Assembly (NCBI GenBank): GCA_003134695.1
Contig: PLCB01000026.1
Coordinates: 196,045 to 260,044 of the forward strand
Length of the DNA: 64,000 nt
Direction: 5' to 3'
Source of the DNA: Candidatus Zemynaea palustris
Lineage (GTDB): Bacteria > Vulcanimicrobiota > Vulcanimicrobiia > Vulcanimicrobiales > Vulcanimicrobiaceae
The notes beneath the pieces were generated by a model, which saw nothing but the letters and a program-made list of their open reading frames with translations, was not told the origin of the DNA and searched no databases. Both the position numbers and the translations under genes were made by a program. Below are positions 17,071 to 25,232 of this stretch, in pieces (the first letter of the stretch is position 1; the number at the start of each line of letters is the position of its first letter).

Positions 17071-17564
17071 TGTCGGACGCGCCGCGGGTCAGTCGCATCA
17101 TGAGCCAGTCGCGCAAGGCGCGCAAGGCCCGGGTGCGCGGCGTCGGCGCGAAATGCAAGGACTGCGGAACCGACGATCCGCTGGTGCTCCTCAAGACGCG
17201 GCCGATTCTCTGCGAAGCGTGTAAGCGGCGCCGCGACGAAAAATCCGCACGTGACGGTCATCACCCCAGCGCCAAGGCAAACTCGACGTTCACCATACCG
17301 GTCCCGGTCAATTCACATCGCCGGCTTACCGATGCCCAGAATAATTGGGATCCAGAGACGTGGAGAAACCCAACGGGCTGCCCCTTACGCGCGGCCGCCG
17401 GCTGCATTCAAGGCTTTATTGACACATGCAAAGAGATGATGGACGCGATGCTCGCGTGGATCGTGGAAATGCTGGAGGCGCTTTCGGATCTTCTGCGCGA
17501 GCAACTCGGCGAGCGCTGGTGGGTCGGAACGCCCCTCGAGCAATGGGCTCGCCCGCCCGAGTAG
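17070..17564 (+). CDS. Zinc-finger protein directly upstream of polB
   Basis: 164 residues. A four-cysteine zinc ribbon (CKDC ... CEAC, residues about 29-55) sits behind a basic N-terminus, and the C-terminal third is a helix with repeated hydrophobics (MMDAMLAWIVEMLEALSDLL). It overlaps the previous stop by one base and the polB start by 22 bases, so it is almost certainly co-translated with polB. A role as replication accessory or primer protein is possible but not shown by the sequence. Confidence 0.6.
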   Translation: MSDAPRVSRIMSQSRKARKARVRGVGAKCKDCGTDDPLVLLKTRPILCEACKRRRDEKSARDGHHPSAKANSTFTIPVPVNSHRRLTDAQNNWDPETWRNPTGCPLRAAAGCIQGFIDTCKEMMDAMLAWIVEMLEALSDLLREQLGERWWVGTPLEQWARPPE

Positions 17565-20500
17565 AGTCGGGCGAGCCGGAACCTCTGAAAATCGCCGTTC
17601 GCGGTTTCACGGAGTGGGACGGCGCGAAAGAGCGTCGGGCTGCGACATATCGGAAATTCGCGGGCAACGTCCTCATCCTCGATACCGAGACGCGCATCAG
17701 CGCGGCGCAGAATCTGACCTTCGGGAGTTACCGGCTCCTGGAGGCCGGCCAATGCACCGAAGAAGGCCTATTTTACGGCGATGACCTCACTCCGAAAGAA
17801 ATGGCCTGCCTGCATGAATACGTGAGATCGCGCGACGCTGACGTCGCCCCCGGATTTTCGAAAAAACTCTTGCTTTATAACCAGCGCGATTTCCTGAGGT
17901 TGTTTTACGAGGCTGCCTTTCGGTCGCGGTTCCTCGTCGTTGCTTTCAACCTACCTTTCGATCTGTCTCGCCTTGCTTTCGACGTGGCGTCGGCTCGGGA
18001 CGAATTCGCCGGCGGATTTTCACTTATGTTATGGCAGCGGCCCGGGAGCGAGCTCGAAAACAAGTACCGCCCCCGCTTCGCCGTCAAACACATAGACTCG
18101 AAGCGCGCCCTCAAGGGATTCACCAAACCGGTTGTGCTCGATTATGCCGACCGGATTCCCGAGGGATCGAAGACCGGTAAGCCAGACAAACGATACACAT
18201 TTCGTGGCCACTTTTTAGATCTGCGCACCCTAGCCTTCGCGTTGACTGATCGCGGCCACTCACTGAAAACCGCGTGCGAAGCCTTCGGCGTCGAGCACGG
18301 GAAAACCGAACCGGACCGGCATGGGATCGTAACGCCGGAATATATTGACTATAATCGCCGCGACGTTCTGGCGACGACAGAGCTCTATTTCAAACTCATG
18401 GAGGAATACGAGCGCCATCCCATCCCGCTCCAGGCCACCCGCGCCTTTTCACCCGCCTCGATCGGCAAAGCCTACGAACGGGCTATGAGCGTCGTGCCCC
18501 CCACTGGACCGGCAGCCAGACTTTGACAAGGTGTTTGTCGGAAATGCGATGTCCGCATTTTTTGGGGGCCGCGCCGGGGTCCACATACGTCGCGTGCTGG
18601 TGCCGATCGTGTATTGCGACTTTTTGTCGATGTACCCCACGGTCAACGCACTGATGGGTTTATGGGACTTCATTATCGCCCGCAAGATCGAGGTTGTCGA
18701 AGCGACGACCGAGGTTCAGTCTTTTCTGAACACGGTCGATCAAGACCGACTCTTTGATTCCAAGACGTGGCGCAAATTGCCGGCATTCGTACAGCTGGAA
18801 CCGGCCGGCGACATTCTTCCCGTCCGCTCCGCATTCGACCCCGACACGAAGGACTGGCAGATCGGGGTGAATTTCTTACACACCGGCAAGGAAGGCCCGC
18901 GCGAGGCGCTATGGTACAGTTTGCCGGACGTCGCCGCCTCGGTGCTCCTGACCGGGCGTATCCCAAAGATCATGCGAGCGCTTCGGCTCAAAGCGGTGGG
19001 GAGGCAGCGCGGCCTGAAATCCGTCAAGTTCCGGGGCGACATTCCCATCGACCCTCGCACCCGCGATTTTTTCAAAACGGTCGTGGAACAGCGCAAGCTC
19101 CTCGACCAGCGCACGGACCTGTCGGAAGACGAGGTAAAGCGGCGGGGCGGCAGCCTGAAGGTCACCGCCAACGCGACCAGTTACGGCATCCTGGCCGAAA
19201 TGACGCGGCACGAACTAGGCGAGCGGCGCAAGGCGTGGGTCACCGTGTATGGCGTCGATGACGAATCGTTCCGCTGCAAGGTGGCGGCGCCCGAAACGCC
19301 GGGGGAATACTGCTTCCCACCCTTGGCGGCGCTCATTACCGGCGCGGCACGTTTGCAGCTCGCGTTACTCGAGCGTTGCGTTACCGATCTTGGCGGTACG
19401 TACGCGATGGAGGACACTGACTCTATGGCGATCGTCGCCACGCGCGACGGCGGCCTCATTCCGTGCCGGGGCGGCCCGCACGTCGTAGGGGGCCGGGAAA
19501 TGATCAAAGCGCTGTCCTGGGCCCAGGTTAGGGGGATTGCCGGGCAATTCCAGGACCTCAACCCCTACGAACCTTCGGCCGTGGACGGATCGGCCCTAGA
19601 AATCGAACCCGACAATTTCGACCCGGTAACGGGCGAACAACGCGAGATCTATTGCTTCGCGATCTCGGCAAAGCGCTACGCGTTCTTCATGTTCGACGCG
19701 AACGGCGACCCGCAGATTCTTCAGAAGAAAGTGAACAATAAGGACGACGGATGGTCCGAACACGGACTGGGTCATCTCCTTAATCCAATAAGCCCAAATA
19801 GCGAGGATCGAGGCTGGATCCGCGAGGTTTGGCTATACCTCATTCGGTCCGCGATAGGATTGAAGGCGGAGGCGCCGTCCTGGTTCGACCGCCCCGCGTT
19901 AACCCGGATGAGCGTGAGCAGCCCGGCGATGCGCGAATTGTTTGAAAGAATCAACGAAAATAAGCCATACAAAAAGCAAATAAAGCCATTCAATTTCCTG
20001 TTGACCGCGCATATTGCGCCAGATGGTTACCCGATCGGCGTCGATCGGGATCATTTCCATCTTTTTGCGCCATACGAATCCGATCGCCGGAAATGGGAAA
20101 ATCTGACCTGGGTTGACCGTTACAGTCGGAAAACGTGGAAGGCATCGACGCTGATCAATCGCGGGACGAGCACGATGGCGCGACTGCAAACCTATCGTGA
20201 CATCATCGAAAAATACGCGTTCCGCAAAGAAGCAAAAAGCGCGGACGCTTCGGGTGAGGTCTGTGGCAAGAAAACCGTCGGCCTCCTGCAGCGCCGACAC
20301 ATTGCCGTCGGCAAACTAACCCATATCGGAAAAGAATCAAACAAGCTCGAGGATGTGCAATCTGGGATAGTTCACGATGTCGATGAGGTCACGACGGAGC
20401 TCGTTGACCCAAAGCGCGATGAATGGACGACCGTCATTTTGCCGATCCTGCGCGAAATGCCGATTTCATTATTGATGCGCGAAAGTGGTCTTTCTCGAGC

Positions 20501-20591
20501 AACGATTCAAGCAATTCGCGCCGGCCGGCGCCCTTACAAGAAGAATATGGAGCGCCTCGTGGCGCTCCGATTTGCCCGGGGCAAAACCTGA
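17543..20591 (+). CDS. polB: Family-B DNA polymerase, split by a one-base frameshift
   Basis: Two adjacent frames together make one ~1015-residue polymerase. Frame one (17543-18526) holds the 3'-5' exonuclease: Exo I DTE (47-49), Exo II AFNLPFDL (Asn136, Asp140), Exo III YIDYNRRD. Frame two (palm frame, open before 18531 to 20591) has palm motif A DFLSMYPT (Asp359), motif B KVTANATSYG (Lys539) and motif C EDTDS (Asp624, Asp626). The join is at a C6 run (18497-18502): with one C fewer the text reads VVPPLDRQPDFDKVF without a break. The 180-residue spacing A-B and ~85 B-C are larger than in many RNA-primed PolBs, which would fit protein-primed types, but this cannot be decided here. An HTH-like segment ends the protein (LLMRESGLSRATIQAIRAG). 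Start ATG 17543 chosen over upstream frame that shadows the previous gene. Confidence 0.9.
18497..18502 (+). other. polB: C6 homopolymer frameshift site in polB
   Basis: Six C residues between the exonuclease and polymerase halves; one C too many for a continuous frame. It may be a sequencing or assembly error, a real inactivating mutation, or a site of translational slippage. The coding quality is high on both sides, right up to the run. Confidence 0.85.
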
Positions 20592-20692
20592 CCGTGGGGC
20601 ACTGAGCCTCCTCGGCCGCACGCGGAGACGGCTCACCCCGCGGCGAAATCGCCGGCCTTACCGACGCGGATCGGTTAATGGAGGTGCGTTAT

Positions 20693-20998
20693 ATGCTGCG
20701 CCGTCTTTTGGCTCTCGGATTGTTCCTGGCGATCGTCCAGGCGGTCCCGATCTCGGCCTCAAGTCGCCATGCTACACCGGCGCCGGCGACCGCAAAGAGC
20801 GGGCAGCTCGCAATGTTCACGACGGAGGCCACGGCGCAAGCGCATTGCCCGAAGGACGAAGTGGTCTGGCTCAATACGAACAGCGGGATCTACCACGAAA
20901 AGGGCATGCGCTGGTATGGGCGCACTAAGCACGGCGCTTTCGTTTGCCGGAGAGAAGCCGACGCGGCCGGCGATCGCGATACGCGAAACGGTCAGTAG
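20693..20998 (+). CDS. Small exported protein with a CPKDEVVWLNTNSGIYH motif
   Basis: 101 residues from the ATG at 20693. The signal peptide LRRLLALGLFLAIVQAVPIS is followed by a linker and a compact domain CPKDEVVWLNTNSGIYH ... GMRWYGRTKHGAFVC, a recurring small extracytoplasmic module (a Cys, a W-x-N-T-x-S-G-x-Y-H strand and a second Cys) found widely in bacteria, often at protein ends. Function unknown. It lies 100 bases after polB on the same strand, possibly in its own transcript. Confidence 0.68.
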   Translation: MLRRLLALGLFLAIVQAVPISASSRHATPAPATAKSGQLAMFTTEATAQAHCPKDEVVWLNTNSGIYHEKGMRWYGRTKHGAFVCRREADAAGDRDTRNGQ

Positions 20999-21058
20999 CG
21001 ACGTTCCCGATGAGCGATGGTGGGCGCTTCGAACAACCGGGCGCGTCAAGAACATAAA

Positions 21059-21136
21059 ATGGCGATAAAGATGCGCTTGTGGTGGGCCCTGGGAGCGGCG
21101 GCGCTTGCGATCGGCTTGGGTGGCGAATCGGAGTAG
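21059..21136 (+). CDS. Tiny hydrophobic peptide, possibly a truncated signal peptide
   Basis: A 25-codon frame MAIKMRLWWALGAAALAIGL then GGESE. It looks like a signal peptide whose mature part is missing. No ribosome-binding site is obvious. It may be a decayed exported gene. Confidence 0.3.
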   Translation: MAIKMRLWWALGAAALAIGLGGESE

Positions 21137-21143
21137 GCCCGGT

Positions 21144-21692
21144 CTAGTGAACCGTGATTCGGACGTGCTTCGAAAAGAACTGATCAGCCGCATTCATGCC
21201 GGCGTTTGCGGCATCCACCGACCATGCGTCGTGCGCATCTTTGCAAGTCGTGGAGGCTTCGATATACGAAAACCGAGCGCGCTCCCAGTCCACGACGACG
21301 AGGATTGGCGCGTAGGTGTGCGTTACGAGCTTAGGGTTGTGTACTATCCAATCCAATTGAATTCCACCGGCGCGCGCAAACACGTTGCCTGCGGAAAGGT
21401 ACAGGCTGCAAGCCTGCTGCGCCGAGTTTGACGAGACGTCGTAAGTCCGCGCACAACTCTCTTGCTCGCCAGCCGCCCGTTCGAGTTCTTTGGCCGTCGC
21501 CAGCGCCGGTCCGAGCGCGGCGCTTTCAACGCTGTTGCCTCGACTACCGCCGATCGCGGAGGCTAGGATCTCCTGGGCTCGCTGGCAAGGGTTCGCCGAC
21601 TCAGTTACCGATGTGGTCGCCCCAACCGGGGCCGCAACGAATACGAGCGCAACAGCGAGCGCGAAGGATGCCTTGGCAAATCGGCCTTTCAT
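21144..21692 (-). CDS. Exported protein of unknown function (element cargo)
   Basis: 182 residues from the ATG at 21692, chosen because a signal peptide follows at once (KGRFAKASFALAVALVFVAA then PVGA). The mature protein is Ala-rich and helical, with four Cys (NPCQRA, ESCART, QQACSL, STTCKD) that could form two disulphides. It sits in a row of short exported genes near the right end of the element. No family recognised. Confidence 0.6.
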   Translation of the reverse strand: MKGRFAKASFALAVALVFVAAPVGATTSVTESANPCQRAQEILASAIGGSRGNSVESAALGPALATAKELERAAGEQESCARTYDVSSNSAQQACSLYLSAGNVFARAGGIQLDWIVHNPKLVTHTYAPILVVVDWERARFSYIEASTTCKDAHDAWSVDAANAGMNAADQFFSKHVRITVH

Positions 21693-21915
21693 TCTCGTTC
21701 CTTTTCTCACCGGAGGTCCCGTCCAGTTTCCGTGTCGTTCGAGGTCGGCACGCCTACTCATCGACGAGCCTCCCGCGCTATCGCGCCGGCCGACGCGAGA
21801 ACGTACCCCTCGTCAGCGCGTTCGAGAACCGTGAACGCTGAACAACCTGCCACGCGCCACTCGGGGTCTATGAGGCCCTGATGACGCTCGAACCTCTACT
21901 TGCCTGCCCGTCGCG

Positions 21916-22383
21916 TTATTTCGCAAAGCGTTCTTCAATCCGCGCGGGTTCGTCGCATTTCGAGCCGCTCATCACAGCGCATTGAACGAACAGTGAAACA
22001 TTCAACTTGAGCAACTTGGGATGGGTATCGTAAACCTTGTCGATCTCGTCTACCATTGTCTTGAATGTACGGTCGCTCAAGGTCGGTTTAACTTTGTCTA
22101 CACGGCGCTTAAAAGATTGTAGCGGCGGCGAGAAGCGTCCAGTCTGGTGCAGATTGCTTTGAAGAGCGGTTGTCGCATAGAATGAGGCGAGTCCATAGCC
22201 TGCATCAAAACCTACGAGAATTCCCTCAATAGCGATGGTTCTTTGTGCTCGATCCATCGATTGCCACCAAACACCGTCATGGGTGACGATGATGGTCTCG
22301 GAACTGCCGACCGGAATTGGCGCGACAAGTGCAGCCACGATCAAGCATACCGACGCTGCACGCTTCGTAATGAAAATGAGCAT
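21916..22383 (-). CDS. Exported protein of unknown function (element cargo)
   Basis: 155 residues. Signal peptide: hydrophobic stretch AASVCLIVAALVAPIPVG. The mature part contains helices with conserved-looking aromatic residues and two Cys near the C-terminus (VQCAV, SKCDE). The layout is like small periplasmic Rap1/lysozyme-inhibitor-type proteins, but no match is claimed. Same strand and style as its neighbours on both sides. Confidence 0.58.
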   Translation of the reverse strand: MLIFITKRAASVCLIVAALVAPIPVGSSETIIVTHDGVWWQSMDRAQRTIAIEGILVGFDAGYGLASFYATTALQSNLHQTGRFSPPLQSFKRRVDKVKPTLSDRTFKTMVDEIDKVYDTHPKLLKLNVSLFVQCAVMSGSKCDEPARIEERFAK

Positions 22384-22518
22384 CTTAGAACCCTCCCTCG
22401 CATATCCCGAGTTTTCGCGACAGCCGTAGTGTCTTTTCAGAGTCGGATTAGAGCGAAAGTCGAATTGGTCACCGCCGCGCCGAAGAATCGGACCTGACGC
22501 GATTGCGTCTTTGTGACG

Positions 22519-22938
22519 TTACCTGGACGCGGGCGATGGAGACGCAGCGACTGGCGCCGCCCACTCCGTGCCATCGTCAAAGCGAACCGCGAGAACCGCG
22601 CACTCGCCGGGACGTGCGGCGATGCGCCAAGCAATCACGGCACCCGGAGAGAACGTACCGATCTTGGTGAAGTCGGTGGCGCCGATTCGGATCATGACGA
22701 TCTTCGCGGCTTTTGTTGTCGTGTTCACAAACGAGACGTCGAACCCGACGACTTGATCGCCTCTCGCGCTGGCACTTAGCGTTGAGTTGTTCGCGAAAAT
22801 GCTCGCGTGCTTGGCCTTCACCTTCTGGGCGCAGCCTTGGAGCACGATAGGTGGGATGACGCTGGTCGGCGCGGGGGTTGGGGCCTGCGCGGTCAAAGCC
22901 GCGAACGCGACCATCGGCAGAACGCATTGAATCTTCAA
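22519..22938 (-). CDS. Exported protein of unknown function (element cargo)
   Basis: 139 residues. The N-terminal signal peptide (QCVLPMVAFAALTAQAPTPA) is followed by a Pro-rich linker and a beta-rich domain: two Cys (QGCAQK, GECAVL), the strand pattern VVGFDVSFVNTTTKAAKIV, and WRIAARPG near the end. This resembles an immunoglobulin-like extracytoplasmic domain, but that is only an impression. It is the last of the exported genes before the Abi_C gene. Confidence 0.6.
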   Translation of the reverse strand: MKIQCVLPMVAFAALTAQAPTPAPTSVIPPIVLQGCAQKVKAKHASIFANNSTLSASARGDQVVGFDVSFVNTTTKAAKIVMIRIGATDFTKIGTFSPGAVIAWRIAARPGECAVLAVRFDDGTEWAAPVAASPSPASR

Positions 22939-23117
22939 TGTTACCCCTTCCGTGAAGAACTGTCGCTCGGGCTGATTCGCGCCTGCGCCGAGTGTGGCCT
23001 AGCCGATCCGTGATCGGGGAATTGAAACTGCTCCGCCTGCACTCGTTCTCGGCCAGCCGGCAGCTGCGCGTTAAGTTTCGAGAACTAGCTCGTTGATGCG
23101 ACTTTTGGCGAAAAACA

Positions 23118-23942
23118 TCAGGTCGTTCCGTCATGCTGCTCCCAAGTCTCAAGGATGAACGCGACAAGTGCATGGGCAGCGTGGATCGCCAACCTTGCAT
23201 GGCGTGGCGTCAACCGGTATCCTCTTTTTGAGGTTCCCTGTGCGTGAGCAGAACTAGCGTGCGTGCGCAGGGCGGCGATGCCCCCAGCGGTTGCTATCAA
23301 ACCGCCCAGGATTGCCTTTAGGTCATCATCTTCAATCGCCGACGGGTCGAAGCCGAGATCCTTACGGACGACTCCAAAGACACCGCTCAAGTCTTGTTTG
23401 GAGGGCATTGATAAATGCGGGTGTTGAACAATGTATTCCTTACAAATCGCCTCTAATATGTTAGCGGCAGCCGACACCGCCTCTCTAGGCTTGGTTTCCA
23501 CATTTTCGGTAGCACGTTGAAACTCATCATGAACCGCTGGAAAGTCTCTCTGTTTTAAGATCGTTGCTAAGGTAGCCGTTGAACTTCCAGCCATCGAGGC
23601 AGCCCGGATTATTTTTCCACCTGTGACGTAACGTAAGCCGTACTTGCCGAGCAGCGCGTGAAGACTCTCGCGATCTTTCTCGTATTGTGAACCCGTCGAA
23701 ACCTCGCGCTCCATGAAGTCCTCCAGCAGCTTTCCCAAAGTCACAAACGCGGTTTGTGGTTCGTCCCGGTTGACTGCTCGCAGCCAGTGCGTGATGGTAT
23801 CGACCTTGTTGCCGCCTGGGCTTTCTACAGCCGTGCCGCTATGATAAAAGAGATTCTCGAACTGGCTCCTTGTGTAGTATTGGTCAAAGAGCCGAGCAGT
23901 CAACGCAATCACGGGCATGGGAATCGTTTCGAGCCGAGTCAT
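23118..23942 (-). CDS. Abortive infection family protein (Abi_C-type C-terminus)
   Basis: 274 residues. The C-terminal half fits the Abi_C pattern: EAVSAAANILEAICKEYI, then LKAILGGLIATAGGIAALRT with HASSAHAQG (the usual R-x-x-x-x-x-x-H-G type motif), and the closing helix ARLAIHAAHALVAFILETW. Proteins of this family are linked to abortive phage defence and occur mostly in accessory regions. The first half is helical with no known domain. It stands alone just inside the right end. A remnant of a second copy lies at 7735-7803 in inverse orientation. Confidence 0.82.
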   Translation of the reverse strand: MTRLETIPMPVIALTARLFDQYYTRSQFENLFYHSGTAVESPGGNKVDTITHWLRAVNRDEPQTAFVTLGKLLEDFMEREVSTGSQYEKDRESLHALLGKYGLRYVTGGKIIRAASMAGSSTATLATILKQRDFPAVHDEFQRATENVETKPREAVSAAANILEAICKEYIVQHPHLSMPSKQDLSGVFGVVRKDLGFDPSAIEDDDLKAILGGLIATAGGIAALRTHASSAHAQGTSKRGYRLTPRHARLAIHAAHALVAFILETWEQHDGTT

Positions 23943-24072
23943 ATCTGGTTCTGTAGCACAAGGCAGCGAGCGATATCAAGCTCGCGAGATCTCGACCCAT
24001 GGGGCGCTCATCTTGCAACGCTCCCGCCCCTAGCCGCTAAGCCCAGGCGCCCAGCCCACCGCCGCCCGGACA

Positions 24073-24110
24073 GGGGGGGCCTCGTCTTGGAACGCTCTGT
24101 CTCCTATCCC
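24073..24110 (-). repeat. Right terminal inverted repeat (38 bp)
   Basis: Reverse complement of the left repeat with one mismatch: seven G inward, GGGATAGG outward when read on the minus strand. A degraded second copy of its core (TCTTGCAACGCTC, about 24011-24023) lies some 75 bases further inside, against TCTTGGAACGCTC in the repeat itself. Confidence 0.95.
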
Positions 24111-24124
24111 GACGAAAAGCCGAG
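24111..24124. repeat. Right target-site duplication (14 bp)
   Basis: GACGAAAAGCCGAG, identical to 5295-5308. On the minus strand it encodes Leu-Gly-Phe-Ser-Ser of the interrupted peptidase. Confidence 0.92.
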
Positions 24125-24682
24125 GGTTGCCATCATGCATTGATTGGCGACCACGCCGTCGACGCGACGACCCGCGTCTTCGGGATGGGCTTTCGCGTGC
24201 AGCGCGACGCCGTCGGCGATCGCTCCGGCCATGTCGTCTTCGCGCATGATTCCGACGTGCCGTCCGCCGGGAGTCGGCGGACCGCCGCCGGCGTGATCGG
24301 CCTCGAGTCCACCGCCGTCGCCGGCCCCGTGATCGACGAGGTCGATCCAAGTTTCTTTCGCGCCGGATTTCTCGGCATTGTCGAGCGTTCGGGCCACGAA
24401 CTGGGCGAGGTTGGCGCGCGACGACATGTCGTGCATCGGCGATTCCTTGAAGCTGAATTCTTGCCCGTCGTCGAGACGGTAACTCTGCGTGGAGAGGGTG
24501 TCTTCGGTATCGACCATATCCGTGTCTTCGACGGTGAACTCGATCGAGGGCTGCTTGGCGCTGACCTCGATGGCTTGGTCGAGCACGATCGACTGGATGT
24601 CGTCGAGGTTATTGTCGCCGTCGCGGTAGATGCCGAATTCGAGCGCGCGCGTCCGCCGCTCGGGGGAGAGGGTCGCGATCAT
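24111..24682 (-). pseudogene. Clostripain-like (C11) cysteine peptidase, 5' fragment cut off by the casposon
   Basis: Start of the interrupted gene, with a good ribosome-binding site (GGAGGT, spaced by three bases from the ATG). It has the FGIYRDGDNNLDDIQ opening typical of clostripain-like proteins, the catalytic His118 (VDHGAGDGGG) and catalytic Cys182 (VANQCMMATLGF). The frame then enters the right inverted repeat and stops at a TAG within it after SSG. The 3' part is at 4619-5308. A ~191-residue truncated protein could still be made, but it would lack about half the domain. Confidence 0.88.
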
Positions 24683-24833
24683 GAGACCTCCGCAGGAGTG
24701 ATTGCAGAGGACCTACTGCGACGAACCGGCCCGGCGTCAAGACCCCACCACACTGCTCTTGGCGGACGAAGTTGCGCGAAGTATCCACAGGTGGGAAACA
24801 TCTTGGCAATACCGAACCGCTACGCTCCCTTCC

Positions 24834-25226
24834 ATGAAGAAGCAACGGAAAAAGCGCCTCACTCTTGCAGACGTAGCGGGCGGTCTGGCAGACCTAAAAG
24901 TTACGACCGCGGAAATCTACGACGGCCTCATGGACTTGAAGGCCGCAGTCGAACACGGCTTCACTCAGCAGGAAGCTCGCCTCGAGACTCGTGTCGCAAA
25001 GACGGAGGATCTGATGTGGCGGCGCTTCGATGTCATCGATGATCGCTTCGATGCCATCGACCTGCGCTTCGAGGCCGTCGACCGGCGCTTCGAGGCCATC
25101 GACCGGCGCTTCGAGGCCATCGACCGGCGCTTCAATGATATGGACGCTCGCTTCAATGATATGGACGTGCGCTTCGACAGGCTTGACGCACGAGTCGGCA
25201 TCATCGAACTGAGACCGCCGACCTAG
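24834..25226 (+). CDS. Coiled-coil protein with heptad repeats
   Basis: 130 residues from ATG 24834 (the open frame extends upstream to 24702 but with poor coding character). From about residue 62 a seven-residue unit, RRFEAID and variants, repeats about nine times, predicting a long coiled coil. The DNA carries matching 21-base tandem repeats (around 25045-25190). Similar short coiled-coil proteins are common in many bacteria; the function is unknown, and self-assembly or partner binding is likely. Confidence 0.7.
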   Translation: MKKQRKKRLTLADVAGGLADLKVTTAEIYDGLMDLKAAVEHGFTQQEARLETRVAKTEDLMWRRFDVIDDRFDAIDLRFEAVDRRFEAIDRRFEAIDRRFNDMDARFNDMDVRFDRLDARVGIIELRPPT

Positions 25227-25232
25227 TCGCTG

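Larger units (their letters stand above)
5309..24110. mobile_element. Casposon-like self-synthesising transposon (Cas1 integrase + family-B DNA polymerase)
   Basis: The element is delimited by 38-bp inverted repeats and flanked by 14-bp direct repeats, and it encodes a solo Cas1 and a PolB. That combination defines casposons, which in published work generate target duplications of about 14-15 bp. It interrupts a peptidase gene whose frame is restored when the element is removed. No cas2, CRISPR repeats, tyrosine recombinase, serine recombinase or DDE transposase was recognised inside. Cargo includes an sce7725/sce7726 pair, an Abi_C gene and several exported proteins. Seen: repeats, duplication, the genes and the interrupted host gene. 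Inferred: that Cas1 is the integrase. Whether the element is still mobile is unknown, because polB carries a frameshift in this copy. Confidence 0.92.

Noticed and set aside
5309-24110. Pipolin, ICE or phage identity for the element
   Set aside because: No tyrosine or serine recombinase, no relaxase, no capsid or terminase gene was recognised, and the 14-bp duplication with inverted ends is not the pattern left by tRNA-targeting integrases.
25045-25190. Possible CRISPR-like direct repeats
   Set aside because: The 21-base repeats are in frame, head-to-tail, without spacers, and encode heptads of a coiled coil.
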